From Acinetobacter portensis (GTDB taxonomy: Bacteria > Pseudomonadota > Gammaproteobacteria > Pseudomonadales > Moraxellaceae): a stretch of 64,000 nt of DNA. The notes under the pieces are model-generated. The model worked only from the letters and a program-made list of their open reading frames with translations, was not told the DNA's origin and did no database searches. The first letter of the stretch is position 1, and every line of letters begins with the position of its first letter. Below are positions 19,611 through 28,365 of the stretch, one piece after another. Position numbers and translations under genes: made by a program. Location of the stretch: the NCBI RefSeq assembly GCF_023158935.1, contig NZ_CP096120.1, forward strand, positions 2,108,001-2,172,000. The letters run 5' to 3'.

Positions 19611-21752
19611 ATGAAAACGATTTTATTGGTTCCAACAGGTGAAGGCGTAGGTTTAACATCTGCATGTTTAGGTCTAATTTATGCTTTGGAATGCCAAGGC
19701 ATAAAAGCTGGTTTCTTAAAGCCCTTCTCTCAAGAAGCGCAAGCAAAAACTGAAGATCGCACAGCCGCGCTGTATCAGCATTTATTTAAAGATGAAACTG
19801 TTGAACCAATAGACTTCGAAACACTTACTCAGCGCCTTAACCAAGGCGAAAATGATGAATTACTTGAAGATGCAGTTCGTTTTCATCGTCAAATTGCAAA
19901 AAAACATGAATTAATTATTGTTGAAGGTCTTGTGCCAACAAGCCGAGACCCTTTTGCAGCAGAAATTAATACAGCACTTGCAAAAGCACTTGACGCAAAA
20001 GTAGTTATTGTAAGCAATGCAAATATTAATCAAGCGACTACATCTGCTGAAAAAGTTGAAAGCCTATTACGCCAATATGGTGGTGTTTCTTGCGGTCGCA
20101 TGTCGGGCGTTCTGTTCATGCGTACCAAAGGTTTGTCAGAAGAATCTGCACAAATTCCTGTAACGCTAGACCCAAGCTTGCGTTTAGTCGATGAAACTCA
20201 AAGTTTTGTTGCTCAAATTCAAAAAACGCATGCACATATTGGTTCTAAAGATTTACCTGTAATTGGCTTAGTGCCTTTTAGTAATACACTTAGCGTACCT
20301 CGCATTTCCGATCTTGCATCTCATATTCAAGCAAGTTGGATTAACCGTGGTGATGCAAATCAACGTCGTGTTTTACATAGCAGTTTAATTGCTTCAAATA
20401 TTGAATATGAACTTAATAAATTTGTTGCTGGTGAACTGATTATTAGTGCATCTGACCGTATTGATGTGCTTTTAGCAAGTAGCCTTGCAAGTAGCAATGG
20501 TATTCCACTTGCTGGCTTAGTTCTTACAGAACACCATCAACCAAATAATGATGTTCTGAATTTCTGCCAATCTGCAATTAAGCTTGGTTTACCAATTTTA
20601 CATACGCCATTAAGCACGTTCGAAACATCTCAACGTCTTGCTAACTTTGGTAATGAAATTCCTGTAGATGATACAGAACGCGCAGAACAAGTAACTCGTT
20701 TTGTTTCAAGCCATATTCATCCAGATTGGTTAACAAGTCTGATTAATGGCACGCATCAACAACGTCTGTCACCATCTGCCTTCCGCCATGAATTGGTACA
20801 AAAATCAATTGCTGCGAAAAAACGTATTGTTCTTCCTGAAGGCGATGAACCTCGTACTATTCAAGCAGCCGCGATTTGCCAATCTCGTGGTATTGCGCAA
20901 TGTATATTGTTAGCAAAACCTGAAGCTGTCGTTGAAGTTGCAAAAGCGCGTGGTATTGAACTTCCAAACGATTTAGAAATTATTGATCCTGATCTCATTC
21001 GCGACAATTACGTTGCGAAAATGGTTGAGCTTCGCAAAGGTAAAATCAACGATCTTCAAGCAAAAGAACAGCTTCAAGATACTGTTGTTTTAGGCACAAT
21101 GATGTTGGCTTTAGACCAAGTAGATGGTTTAGTTTCAGGTGCTGTTCACACAACTGCAAATACAGTTCGTCCTGCGTTCCAGCTCATTAAAACTGCGCCA
21201 GATTACTCGCTTGTATCATCTGTATTCTTCATGTTGTTACCAGATGAAGTTTATGTATATGGTGACTGTGCAATTAACCTAGATCCTAATGCAGAACAAC
21301 TTGCGGAAATTGCAATTCAATCTGCCGATTCTGCAAAAGCATTTGGTATTGACCCACGTATTGCAATGATTTCATATTCTACTGGCACTTCAGGTGCAGG
21401 TGCGGAAGTTGAAAAAGTGGCTGAAGCAACACGTATTGCTAAAGAACGTCGTCCCGACTTACTGATTGATGGTCCACTTCAATACGATGCAGCATCTGTT
21501 GAAAGTGTTGGTCGCTCTAAAGCGCCAGATTCTAAAGTTGCAGGTCGTGCCAATGTATTTATTTTCCCAGATTTAAATACAGGTAATACGACTTACAAAG
21601 CCGTTCAGCGTTCTGCAAATGTAGTAAGCGTTGGTCCAATGCTGCAAGGTTTAAATAAGCCTGTAAATGACTTATCACGCGGTGCATTGGTCGATGATAT
21701 TGTATTTACGATTGCATTAACTGCGATTCAAGCAGAGCAACAATCTGCTTAA
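19611..21752 (+). CDS. pta: Phosphate acetyltransferase
   Basis: Interconverts acetyl phosphate and acetyl-CoA. The 713-residue protein is the long proteobacterial form: an N-terminal P-loop-like domain (LLVPTGEGVGLTSACLG), a central DRTGG-type domain, and a C-terminal PTA_PTB catalytic domain from about residue 390 with RIVLPEGDEPRT and SYSTGTSGAG. It follows ackA by 49 bp and is likely co-transcribed with it. A GC-rich hairpin and T run close after the stop act as terminator. Confidence 0.96.
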   Translation: MKTILLVPTGEGVGLTSACLGLIYALECQGIKAGFLKPFSQEAQAKTEDRTAALYQHLFKDETVEPIDFETLTQRLNQGENDELLEDAVRFHRQIAKKHELIIVEGLVPTSRDPFAAEINTALAKALDAKVVIVSNANINQATTSAEKVESLLRQYGGVSCGRMSGVLFMRTKGLSEESAQIPVTLDPSLRLVDETQSFVAQIQKTHAHIGSKDLPVIGLVPFSNTLSVPRISDLASHIQASWINRGDANQRRVLHSSLIASNIEYELNKFVAGELIISASDRIDVLLASSLASSNGIPLAGLVLTEHHQPNNDVLNFCQSAIKLGLPILHTPLSTFETSQRLANFGNEIPVDDTERAEQVTRFVSSHIHPDWLTSLINGTHQQRLSPSAFRHELVQKSIAAKKRIVLPEGDEPRTIQAAAICQSRGIAQCILLAKPEAVVEVAKARGIELPNDLEIIDPDLIRDNYVAKMVELRKGKINDLQAKEQLQDTVVLGTMMLALDQVDGLVSGAVHTTANTVRPAFQLIKTAPDYSLVSSVFFMLLPDEVYVYGDCAINLDPNAEQLAEIAIQSADSAKAFGIDPRIAMISYSTGTSGAGAEVEKVAEATRIAKERRPDLLIDGPLQYDAASVESVGRSKAPDSKVAGRANVFIFPDLNTGNTTYKAVQRSANVVSVGPMLQGLNKPVNDLSRGALVDDIVFTIALTAIQAEQQSA

Positions 21753-21792
21753 AATCTAAGTTTGATTGAAAATTTCAAAAGCTCCGCTCCAC

Positions 21793-21820
21793 CACCCTGT
21801 CGCAAGATGGGGTGTTTTTT
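21793..21820 (+). terminator. pta terminator
   Basis: CACCC and GGGTG arms enclose a loop and lead into six T residues. The surrounding CCACCCTGTCG...GATGGGGT motif recurs at 22381 after the next gene. Confidence 0.65.
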
Positions 21821-21994
21821 CACTATCAATAATGATATTGACTTCATTTCTATAACAAACAAAACTAAGACTCCTGATTTAAAGCAACAAAAAAACAAAT
21901 TAACACTATATAAATCAATATCTTACAACACATATTGTTTAATATTTCATGAAAATGAATGCACTCCCAGCACCGATAAAAGAGTTATAAAATT

Positions 21995-22339
21995 ATGAAA
22001 AATTTCGTTTTATTTTTAAGAGCTAATACAAATATGTCTCCCGAAGCATTCAGTGATCCTAAAGAAATTGAGCTTAGAAAGGCTTGGCTTAAAAATCTTG
22101 AAGAATCTGGTGCTGTTGTAAACTTAGGCGGAACAATGCCACCTATTCCAACTATGGCAACAACTTTATTCGCAGATGGCTCAACAACTCCAGGTGCATT
22201 TAAAGAAGTTTCATACTTTTTAACAGGCTACATTATTGTGAAAGCTGAAAGTTTAGAAGCTGCTTTAGAATTAGCAAAAACAAATCCAATTTTAGTTGCA
22301 GGCGGTAGCGTAGAAGTACGAGAAATTCTTTTACGTTAA
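21995..22339 (+). CDS. YCII-domain protein (YciI-like)
   Basis: A 114-residue soluble protein with the ferredoxin-like YCII/DGPF-type layout: MKNFVLFLRANTNMSPEAF at the start, GGTMPPIPT in the middle and the strand-helix ending GYIIVKAESLEAALELAKTNPIL...GSVEVREI. This fold occurs in small cytosolic proteins of unclear, possibly enzymatic, function. It is monocistronic, bounded by the pta terminator and by its own hairpins. A perfect 9-bp hairpin (AATACTTCA / TGAAGTATT) begins at its stop codon and is followed by a second terminator-like hairpin. Biological role unknown. Confidence 0.85.
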   Translation: MKNFVLFLRANTNMSPEAFSDPKEIELRKAWLKNLEESGAVVNLGGTMPPIPTMATTLFADGSTTPGAFKEVSYFLTGYIIVKAESLEAALELAKTNPILVAGGSVEVREILLR

Positions 22340-22380
22340 TACTTCATTATTGAAGTATTTGGTCATCTAAAAATGACATC

Positions 22381-22410
22381 CCACCCTGTCGAATGATGGG
22401 GTATTTTTAT
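22381..22410 (+). terminator. Terminator after the YCII gene
   Basis: Weak ACCC / GGGT hairpin leading into ATTTTTAT. It copies the motif seen at the pta terminator, with several changes. Confidence 0.5.
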
Positions 22411-22430
22411 ATTTAAAATAATAAGGCTAA

Positions 22431-22528
22431 ATTTGAGATTTGAGATTTGAGATTTGAGATTTGAGATTTGAGATTTGAGATTTGAGATTTGAGATTTGAG
22501 ATTTGAGATTTGAGATTTGAGATTTGAG
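22431..22528. repeat. Tandem heptanucleotide repeat, 14 copies of ATTTGAG
   Basis: Fourteen perfect, uninterrupted copies of a 7-bp unit occupy exactly 98 bp. They are non-coding, between the terminator of the YCII gene and the terminator of the minus-strand microprotein gene. A perfect array like this is expected to change copy number by strand slippage. Confidence 0.98.
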
Positions 22529-22563
22529 AAGAATATTATTTTTATAAAATTTTAAGCAAAAAA

Positions 22564-22593
22564 AAGAAGATAAAGCTTAGGCTTGATCTTCTT
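22564..22593 (-). terminator. Terminator of the 28-codon gene
   Basis: Arms AAGAAGAT and ATCTTCTT with further pairing inside (AAGC/GCTT); the minus strand then reads a run of seven T residues. It overlaps the last codons of the gene at 22577-22663 and supports that gene being transcribed. Confidence 0.8.
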
Positions 22594-22663
22594 GTTGACC
22601 GTAGAACCAAGTTGCTGCGATAAACATAGAAAAACCAACGACTGAAACAATTGCTGTAATCAT
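22577..22663 (-). CDS. 28-residue membrane microprotein, uncharacterised
   Basis: A 28-codon frame that starts MITAIVSVVGFSMFIAATW and ends in the polar tail YGQQEDQA. It consists of one hydrophobic segment of about 20 residues plus a short acidic tail, the plan of bacterial single-pass regulatory microproteins. I do not recognise the family. Support for a real gene is contextual. A Pho-box-like tandem repeat and a -10-like GATAAT lie at the right distance upstream on the same strand, and a strong intrinsic terminator overlaps its end. The ribosome binding site is weak. It is divergent from fumA. Confidence 0.6.
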   Translation of the reverse strand: MITAIVSVVGFSMFIAATWFYGQQEDQA

Positions 22664-22988
22664 AATTTCATACTCTAACTTTGATATGAACATTATCTTA
22701 AAGTTTTATGACAGTTATATGACAAGTACAAGGTATTAGTGAAATTAAAAATAACAATATTATTCAATAACTTGAGGTATATTTATGAATTTTAGTTTAT
22801 CTTATATGACATATATTTCATGAAATATGACAAATAATGCATTAAAAACCATCAAATATGACAGCTAAAATTAAAATTACAAGAACATATTAAACTTTCG
22901 CCCAAAGCTTGATCAAAACACCCACAAATCATACATTTTGTCTTATAATTTAGCCCGCTAGCTAACAGCCCGCTCAAGAGATTTTTGT
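22664..22988. other. Divergent regulatory region between microprotein gene and fumA
   Basis: A 325-bp AT-rich region with no plausible longer frame. It carries five TATGACA motifs between 22707 and 22864 and the Pho-box-like promoter described separately. Close to fumA a TATAAT at 22944-22949 could be its -10 element, though no well-spaced -35 was found. Confidence 0.6.
22692..22725 (-). promoter_or_regulatory. Pho-box-like promoter of the microprotein gene
   Basis: Read on the minus strand: TTGTCAT (22725-22719), four bases, CTGTCAT (22714-22708), four bases, CTTTAAG (22703-22697), overlapping GATAAT (22697-22692). The two TGTCAT repeats are exactly 11 bp apart, the spacing of PhoB boxes, and the -10-like hexamer starts ten bases after the second repeat. 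Predicted transcription start is about 20 bases before the ATG at 22663. Recognition is by eye only. Confidence 0.6.
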
Positions 22989-24515
22989 ATGACTACTATT
23001 ATCAAGCAAGATGACTTGATCACATCGGTTAAAGATGCGCTTCAGTTCATTTCATACTATCACCCACAAGACTTCATCCAAGCGATGAGCCGTGCGTATG
23101 ATCGTGAAGAAAACAAAGCAGCAAAAGATGCGATCGCACAAATCTTAATTAACTCTCGTATGTGCGCAGAAGGACATCGTCCAATCTGTCAAGATACTGG
23201 TATCGTAAACGTATTCGTTGAAGTGGGCATGGACGTTAAATTCGATTTAACGATGAGCTTAGACGATGCGATTAACGAAGGTGTACGTCAAGGTTACTTA
23301 GAAAACTCTAACGTACTTCGTGCATCAGTTCTTGCTGATCCTGCTTTTGGTCGTAAGAACACGAAAGACAACACACCTGCTGTGATCTACCACAAACTCG
23401 TTCCAGGTAACAAAGTAGATATCACTGTTGCAGCTAAGGGTGGCGGTTCAGAAAATAAATCTAAACTTGCAATGCTTAACCCATCTGACTCAATTGTAGA
23501 TTGGGTACTTAAAACTGTTCCAACTATGGGTGCAGGCTGGTGTCCTCCTGGTATGCTGGGTATTGGTATTGGTGGTACTGCTGAAAAAGCTATGATGCTT
23601 GCGAAAGAAGCACTCATGGAAGAAATCAATATGGACGAATTACTTCGTCGTGGACCGCAAAGCAAAATGGAAGAGCTTCGTATTGAAATCTTCGAAAAAG
23701 TAAATGCTTTAGGTATTGGTGCTCAAGGTCTTGGCGGTTTAACCACTGTTTTAGATATTAAAATTAAAGATTATCCATGTCACGCTGCGGGCAAACCAGT
23801 GGGTATGATTCCAAACTGTGCTGCAACTCGTCATGCACACTTCACACTAGATGGTTCAGGCGTTGCAAATATTATTGCGCCTAAACTTGAAGATTACCCA
23901 GAAGTGACTTGGGATTCGTCTTCTTCTAAGCGTGTTGACTTAGACAACATTACACAAGAAGAAATGGATTCTTGGCAACCAGGCGACACATTATTGCTTA
24001 ACGGTACAATCTATACAGGTCGTGACGCTGCGCACAAACGTATGGTTGACATGTTAAACAATGGTGAAGAGCTTCCAGTAGATCTTAAAGGTAAATTTAT
24101 TTACTACGTTGGTCCTGTAGACCCTGTAGGTGATGAAGTGGTTGGTCCTGCTGGTCCAACAACTGCGACACGTATGGATAAATTCACTCGCCAAGTTTTA
24201 GAAGCGACTGGTCTTTACGGCATGATTGGTAAAGCTGAACGTGGTCCTGCTGCAATTGAAGCAATTAAGGACACGAAAACAACTTACCTAATGGCTGTTG
24301 GTGGTGCTGCTTACTTAGTATCTAAAGCAATTCGTGAAGCTGAAGTTGTTGCTTTCGAAGATTTAGGTATGGAAGCAATCTACAAATTTGTTGTTAAAGA
24401 TATGCCTGTTTCTGTAGCTGTTGACGTAAATGGTACATCTGTTCACGCAACTGCACCAAAAATTTGGCAAGCTAAAATTGGTAAAATTCCAGTAGTTGAT
24501 GCTGCTGCGAAATAA
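22989..24515 (+). CDS. fumA: Class I (iron-sulfur) fumarate hydratase
   Basis: Converts fumarate and malate in the citric acid cycle using an oxygen-sensitive [4Fe-4S] cluster. The 508-residue protein has the class I two-domain layout: an N-terminal alpha domain with the CQDTGIVNVFVEVG cluster-cysteine motif and GGGSENKSKLAML, and a C-terminal beta domain (TGRDAAHKRM, YVGPVDPVGDEVVGPAGPTT). Length fits FumA/FumB. It is monocistronic with a terminator right behind it. The label fumA is used for the family; the A/B distinction of E. coli does not apply. Confidence 0.93.
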   Translation: MTTIIKQDDLITSVKDALQFISYYHPQDFIQAMSRAYDREENKAAKDAIAQILINSRMCAEGHRPICQDTGIVNVFVEVGMDVKFDLTMSLDDAINEGVRQGYLENSNVLRASVLADPAFGRKNTKDNTPAVIYHKLVPGNKVDITVAAKGGGSENKSKLAMLNPSDSIVDWVLKTVPTMGAGWCPPGMLGIGIGGTAEKAMMLAKEALMEEINMDELLRRGPQSKMEELRIEIFEKVNALGIGAQGLGGLTTVLDIKIKDYPCHAAGKPVGMIPNCAATRHAHFTLDGSGVANIIAPKLEDYPEVTWDSSSSKRVDLDNITQEEMDSWQPGDTLLLNGTIYTGRDAAHKRMVDMLNNGEELPVDLKGKFIYYVGPVDPVGDEVVGPAGPTTATRMDKFTRQVLEATGLYGMIGKAERGPAAIEAIKDTKTTYLMAVGGAAYLVSKAIREAEVVAFEDLGMEAIYKFVVKDMPVSVAVDVNGTSVHATAPKIWQAKIGKIPVVDAAAK

Positions 24516-24533
24516 TTACTAATTTTGCATTTT

Positions 24534-24566
24534 AAATGCCACCACTTTTAGAAGTGTGTGGCATTT
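24534..24566 (+). terminator. fumA terminator
   Basis: AAATGCCAC / GTGGCATTT arms followed by TTATTT. Confidence 0.85.
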
Positions 24567-24596
24567 TTATTTGTGTCATAAATAAAATTTAAACAT

Positions 24597-24626
24597 AAAA
24601 AAGCACGCCTTAAGGCGTGCTTTTTA
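24597..24626. terminator. Bidirectional terminator, clpX end
   Basis: The palindrome AAGCACGCCTT / AAGGCGTGCTT at 24601-24622 is flanked by A and T runs and lies just beyond the clpX stop codon. Confidence 0.88.
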
Positions 24627-24640
24627 ATACAAAAATTAAA

Positions 24641-25951
24641 TTAAGCAGATTTATTCACTAACTTAAGATCAACTTTTGGTTCTTCTGTTTTAACTTCTTG
24701 CTTTGGCTGACGCTCAGCTTTAAGCTCTGGTTGAGCATTGTCATTAATAACTGCTTCATTTACCACAACTGTGCCAACATCTGTACGGCTTGGTAAGTCA
24801 TACATTGTTTCAAGCAATGAGTTTTCAAGAATAGAACGCAAACCACGCGCACCTGTATTACGCTCTAATGCTTTTTTCGCAACAGCACGTAATGCAGTAT
24901 CTTCAAATACTAAATCTACATTTTCCATGTCGAATAAGTATTGGTATTGACGTGTTAATGCATTTTTTGGCTCAGTCAAAATTTGCATTAAAGCATCTTC
25001 ATCAAGCTCATCTAAAGTTGCAACAACAGGAACACGACCAATAAATTCTGGAATTAAACCAAACTTCACAAGGTCAGTTGCTTCAACTTGACGGAACAAA
25101 TCAGAAAGTTTTTTGGTTTCATCTTTTTTACGCACTTCTGCCGTAAAGCCAATGCCACCCTTTTCTTGACGCTGTTGTACAATTTTCTCAAGTCCAGAGA
25201 ATGCACCGCCACAAATGAACAAAATGTTTGAAGTATCAACTTGAATCAACTCTTGTTGAGGATGCTTACGACCACCTTGTGGTGGAATTGCAGCAACTGT
25301 TCCTTCAATCATTTTCAATAATGCTTGTTGAACACCTTCACCAGACACATCACGTGTAATAGATGGGTTTTCAGACTTACGTGTAATCTTGTCAATTTCA
25401 TCAATATAGATAATACCCTTTTGAGCTTTTTCTACATCGTAGTCTGCTTTTTGAAGAAGCTTTTGAACAATATTTTCAACATCTTCACCTACATAACCAG
25501 CTTCGGTTAATGTGGTTGCATCTGCCATTGCAAAAGGAACATCAAGTAAACGAGCAAGCGTTTGCGCAAGCAATGTTTTACCTGAACCCGTAGGGCCTAC
25601 AAGCATGATGTTACTTTTAGAAATCTCAACACCATCTTCAGCTTTATGACCGCTATTTTGCACTTTTAGGCGCTTATAGTGGTTATATACAGCAACAGAT
25701 AAAGTCTTCTTCGCAACATCTTGACCAATCACATATTGATCTAATGCAGCACGAATTTCATGCGGTTTTGGTAAAGGTTTAGTCGCCCAATCACTTGATT
25801 CTACTTGTTGACTGGTTTGAACTAAATCTAAACATACGTCCACACACTCATTACAGATGTATGCGTCCTCGCCTGCAATCAGTTTCCCGACTTCAGACTG
25901 CGTTTTACCGCAAAATGAACAATTCTTATGTTCTTGAGGATGATCGGACAT
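24641..25951 (-). CDS. clpX: ATP-dependent Clp protease ATPase subunit ClpX
   Basis: AAA+ unfoldase that recognises tagged substrates and feeds them to ClpP. The 436-residue protein has the N-terminal four-cysteine zinc domain (CSFCGKTQ ... [10 protein letters not shown]), Walker A GPTGSGKT near residue 120, the pore loop GYVGEDVE, Walker [10 protein letters not shown], the RKH loop and the C-terminal sensor-2 part (NTGARGLRS). The C-terminal tail is Lys/Glu-rich. It lies 24 bp downstream of clpP and is probably transcribed with it. Confidence 0.97.
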   Translation of the reverse strand: MSDHPQEHKNCSFCGKTQSEVGKLIAGEDAYICNECVDVCLDLVQTSQQVESSDWATKPLPKPHEIRAALDQYVIGQDVAKKTLSVAVYNHYKRLKVQNSGHKAEDGVEISKSNIMLVGPTGSGKTLLAQTLARLLDVPFAMADATTLTEAGYVGEDVENIVQKLLQKADYDVEKAQKGIIYIDEIDKITRKSENPSITRDVSGEGVQQALLKMIEGTVAAIPPQGGRKHPQQELIQVDTSNILFICGGAFSGLEKIVQQRQEKGGIGFTAEVRKKDETKKLSDLFRQVEATDLVKFGLIPEFIGRVPVVATLDELDEDALMQILTEPKNALTRQYQYLFDMENVDLVFEDTALRAVAKKALERNTGARGLRSILENSLLETMYDLPSRTDVGTVVVNEAVINDNAQPELKAERQPKQEVKTEEPKVDLKLVNKSA

Positions 25952-25975
25952 ATTTACTCCAATAACTAATCTTTT

Positions 25976-26587
25976 TTAAATTGATGGACGTTTAGATAAA
26001 ACTTCGTCCACTAAACCGTATTCTTTTGCTTGCTGTGCAGTCATGAAATTGTCACGATCTGTATCTTTAGCAAGACGTTCATAATCTTGACCGCTGTGTT
26101 CAGCCATCAAACGGTTTAAACGTTCTTTAATAAATAAAATTTCGCGTGCGTGAATTTCAATATCAGATGCTTGACCACGGAAACCACCTAATGGTTGGTG
26201 AATCATCACACGAGCATTTTCAAGGCAATAACGCTTACCTTTCGCACCAGCATTTAATAAGAAAGCACCCATTGATGCTGCTTGACCCATACAATAAGTC
26301 ACAACATCTGGTTTAATAAATTGCATGGTATCGTAAATTGCCATACCAGCAGTTACTGAACCGCCTGGAGAGTTGATATATAAGTGAATGTCTTTATCTG
26401 GATTTTCAGCCTCTAAAAACAACATTTGCGCAACAATTAAGTTCGCCATATTGTCTTCAACTTCACCTGTTAAAAAAATCACACGCTCACGTAAAAGGCG
26501 TGAAAAAATATCAAATGAACGTTCACCACGGGAAGACTGTTCTACCACCATTGGAACTAAAGCATTTTCAATTGTTGGAACATACAT
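25976..26587 (-). CDS. clpP: ATP-dependent Clp protease proteolytic subunit
   Basis: The serine peptidase that forms the tetradecameric chamber used by ClpX and ClpA. The 203-residue protein keeps the catalytic triad: Ser in [12 protein letters not shown], His in [11 protein letters not shown] and Asp in DTDRDNFMT. The N-terminus [22 protein letters not shown] is the usual propeptide-less start. It is placed between tig and clpX in the common order; the tig terminator precedes it, so it likely has its own promoter. Confidence 0.97.
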   Translation of the reverse strand: MYVPTIENALVPMVVEQSSRGERSFDIFSRLLRERVIFLTGEVEDNMANLIVAQMLFLEAENPDKDIHLYINSPGGSVTAGMAIYDTMQFIKPDVVTYCMGQAASMGAFLLNAGAKGKRYCLENARVMIHQPLGGFRGQASDIEIHAREILFIKERLNRLMAEHSGQDYERLAKDTDRDNFMTAQQAKEYGLVDEVLSKRPSI

Positions 26588-26740
26588 ACGTTTATTTATT
26601 CCTAAATTCTTGTGAGGTAATCCATAGTGACAATATGAGGGATATTTGCCAAAATTGCAAAATATTCACGATTAAATAGCAGAAATTTTCGCACCAAACA
26701 AATCAAATAAAAAATCATTTCTTTATTCATTTTCATAAAA

Positions 26741-26766
26741 AAAGGCGCAATAAGCGCCTTTTTTTA
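26741..26766 (-). terminator. tig terminator
   Basis: AAAGGCGC / GCGCCTTT hairpin followed by a T run on the minus strand, 15-20 bp after the tig stop. Confidence 0.88.
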
Positions 26767-26779
26767 TTTCAGCTAGAAA

Positions 26780-28111
26780 TTAGCCTTGTTGACGAGCTTG
26801 TTGCTCTTTCAATAAGTCTTCATAGCTTACTTTTGTATCAGTTACTTTAGCAGATGCTAAAATGTGATCAACAACTTGATCTTCTAATACAACAGCTTCA
26901 ATTTGTTGACGTTGTTGCGCATCGTTTTTGAAGAATTCAATTACTTCGTTTGGATCTTCGTAAGAAGAAGCCATGTCAGCAATGTAAGCTTCAACACGAG
27001 CAGCATCTACTTCAATTTTAGATTCAGCTAAAACACGGCTTACTAATACGCCAAGTTTAACTGATTTTTCAGCTTGTTCTTTGAACAAATCATCTGGAAG
27101 CATGCTGCTGTCAAATGCTTTAGCACCTTGAGCACCAAACTGTTGAGTGAATTGTTGAATCATTTGTTGACGTTGACGGTCAATTTCTTGAGACAACATA
27201 GACTCTGGAATTTCTACTTCGTTAGCAGCTACAAGCGCATCAAAAGTTGCACCTTTAACTTGGTTACGAAGACCATTTTTCACTTCACGTTCCATGTTTT
27301 TACGAACGTCAGCTTTAAGTTTTTCAACGCCTTCTTCTTCAGTCAAACCAAATACTTTTAAGAATTCAGCATCAATTTCTGGAAGCTTTTGTTTTTCAAC
27401 AAGCTTAACAGTAATTTTGAATTGAGCAGCTTTACCAGCAAGGTTTTCAGCTTGGTAGTCTTCAGGGAAAGTTACATCAATAACTTTCTCTTCGCCTTTC
27501 TTCATACCAACGATACCGTCTTCGAAGCCAGGGATCATACGACCTGAACCTAAAACAAGTTTAAAGTCTTCAGAAGAACCGCCTTCAAACTTCTCGCCAT
27601 CTACAGAACCTTCGAAATCAAAAGTTACTTGCATGTCTTTTTTAGCCATGCCTTTTGTTTCAGCCCAAGAAGCGCGTTGTTTTTGAAGATTTTCGATCAT
27701 TTGATCTACATCTTTATCAGTTACTTCAGTTGCTTTACGTTCAACTTCTAAACCGTCAAATTTAACATCAACTTCAGGATAAACTTCTACAGTCGCTTGA
27801 TACACTAAAGCATCATCTTTCATTTCAGTTGAATCGATGTTTGGCATACCAACAGCGTTGATTTTCTCTTGTTGGATTGCTTCGAAAACTGTGTCACGAA
27901 TAATGTCGTTAACAACTTCTTGATAGATACCAGCACCGTATTCGCGACGAACTACGTTCACAGGTACTTTACCTGCACGGAAGCCGTTAATCTTTACAGT
28001 TTTGGCAGTGCGTTTCAAACGAGCTTCAAATTGCTCATTAATACGGCTCGTCGGTACTGATACATTTAAACGACGGGCAACGCCCGAAACCGCTTCAGAA
28101 GTTACTTGCAT
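26780..28111 (-). CDS. tig: Trigger factor, ribosome-associated chaperone
   Basis: Binds ribosomal protein L23 and shields nascent chains; also a peptidyl-prolyl isomerase. From the ATG at 28111 the protein is 443 residues, the standard length; GAGGAAG lies just upstream. A start 21 codons earlier lacks such a site. The ribosome-binding signature GFRAGKVP sits near residue 46. The FKBP-type domain follows (residues 150-240, with [15 protein letters not shown] and [18 protein letters not shown]), then the C-terminal helical arms. It is first in the tig-clpP-clpX gene order. Confidence 0.96.
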   Translation of the reverse strand: MQVTSEAVSGVARRLNVSVPTSRINEQFEARLKRTAKTVKINGFRAGKVPVNVVRREYGAGIYQEVVNDIIRDTVFEAIQQEKINAVGMPNIDSTEMKDDALVYQATVEVYPEVDVKFDGLEVERKATEVTDKDVDQMIENLQKQRASWAETKGMAKKDMQVTFDFEGSVDGEKFEGGSSEDFKLVLGSGRMIPGFEDGIVGMKKGEEKVIDVTFPEDYQAENLAGKAAQFKITVKLVEKQKLPEIDAEFLKVFGLTEEEGVEKLKADVRKNMEREVKNGLRNQVKGATFDALVAANEVEIPESMLSQEIDRQRQQMIQQFTQQFGAQGAKAFDSSMLPDDLFKEQAEKSVKLGVLVSRVLAESKIEVDAARVEAYIADMASSYEDPNEVIEFFKNDAQQRQQIEAVVLEDQVVDHILASAKVTDTKVSYEDLLKEQQARQQG

Positions 28112-28290
28112 GGCTTCCTCGATATAATTGGAAATAACAGGTTTTTTTAAAAGTGCCATATTATATGACAACATTTAAAGATATACAAAAAAAGGATTAT
28201 AGCACTTTTAGCTAAATTCGTAGCACAAAGCGTTTGCTCATATTTTATAAGTAACAATCAAGAGAAAATTGTTTACTTTTTATTGCTAAT

Positions 28291-28309
28291 GATAATGTTT
28301 ATCGTTATT
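28291..28309. promoter_or_regulatory. Fur-box-like operator upstream of the Cir-like receptor
   Basis: GATAATGTTTATCGTTATT matches the 19-bp Fur consensus at 15 positions by hand count, 57 bp before the receptor ATG. Iron repression of the receptor is inferred. Confidence 0.75.
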
Positions 28310-28365
28310 ATTGCGATCAATTATTATTCAAGCCCTTCTTTCTCGTCCAAATTTGGAATTCTGTT

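Noticed and set aside
21762..21998. 78-codon frame between pta and the YCII gene
   Set aside because: It begins with a non-ATG codon, runs straight through the pta terminator, and has low-complexity, AT-driven composition with no recognisable motif.
22431..22528. CRISPR-like array
   Set aside because: The units are 7 bp in direct contact with no spacers, and no cas genes are near. It is a simple tandem repeat.
28112..28174. Upstream start for trigger factor
   Set aside because: Adds 21 residues absent from the family; the internal ATG has a strong GAGGAAG site directly before it.
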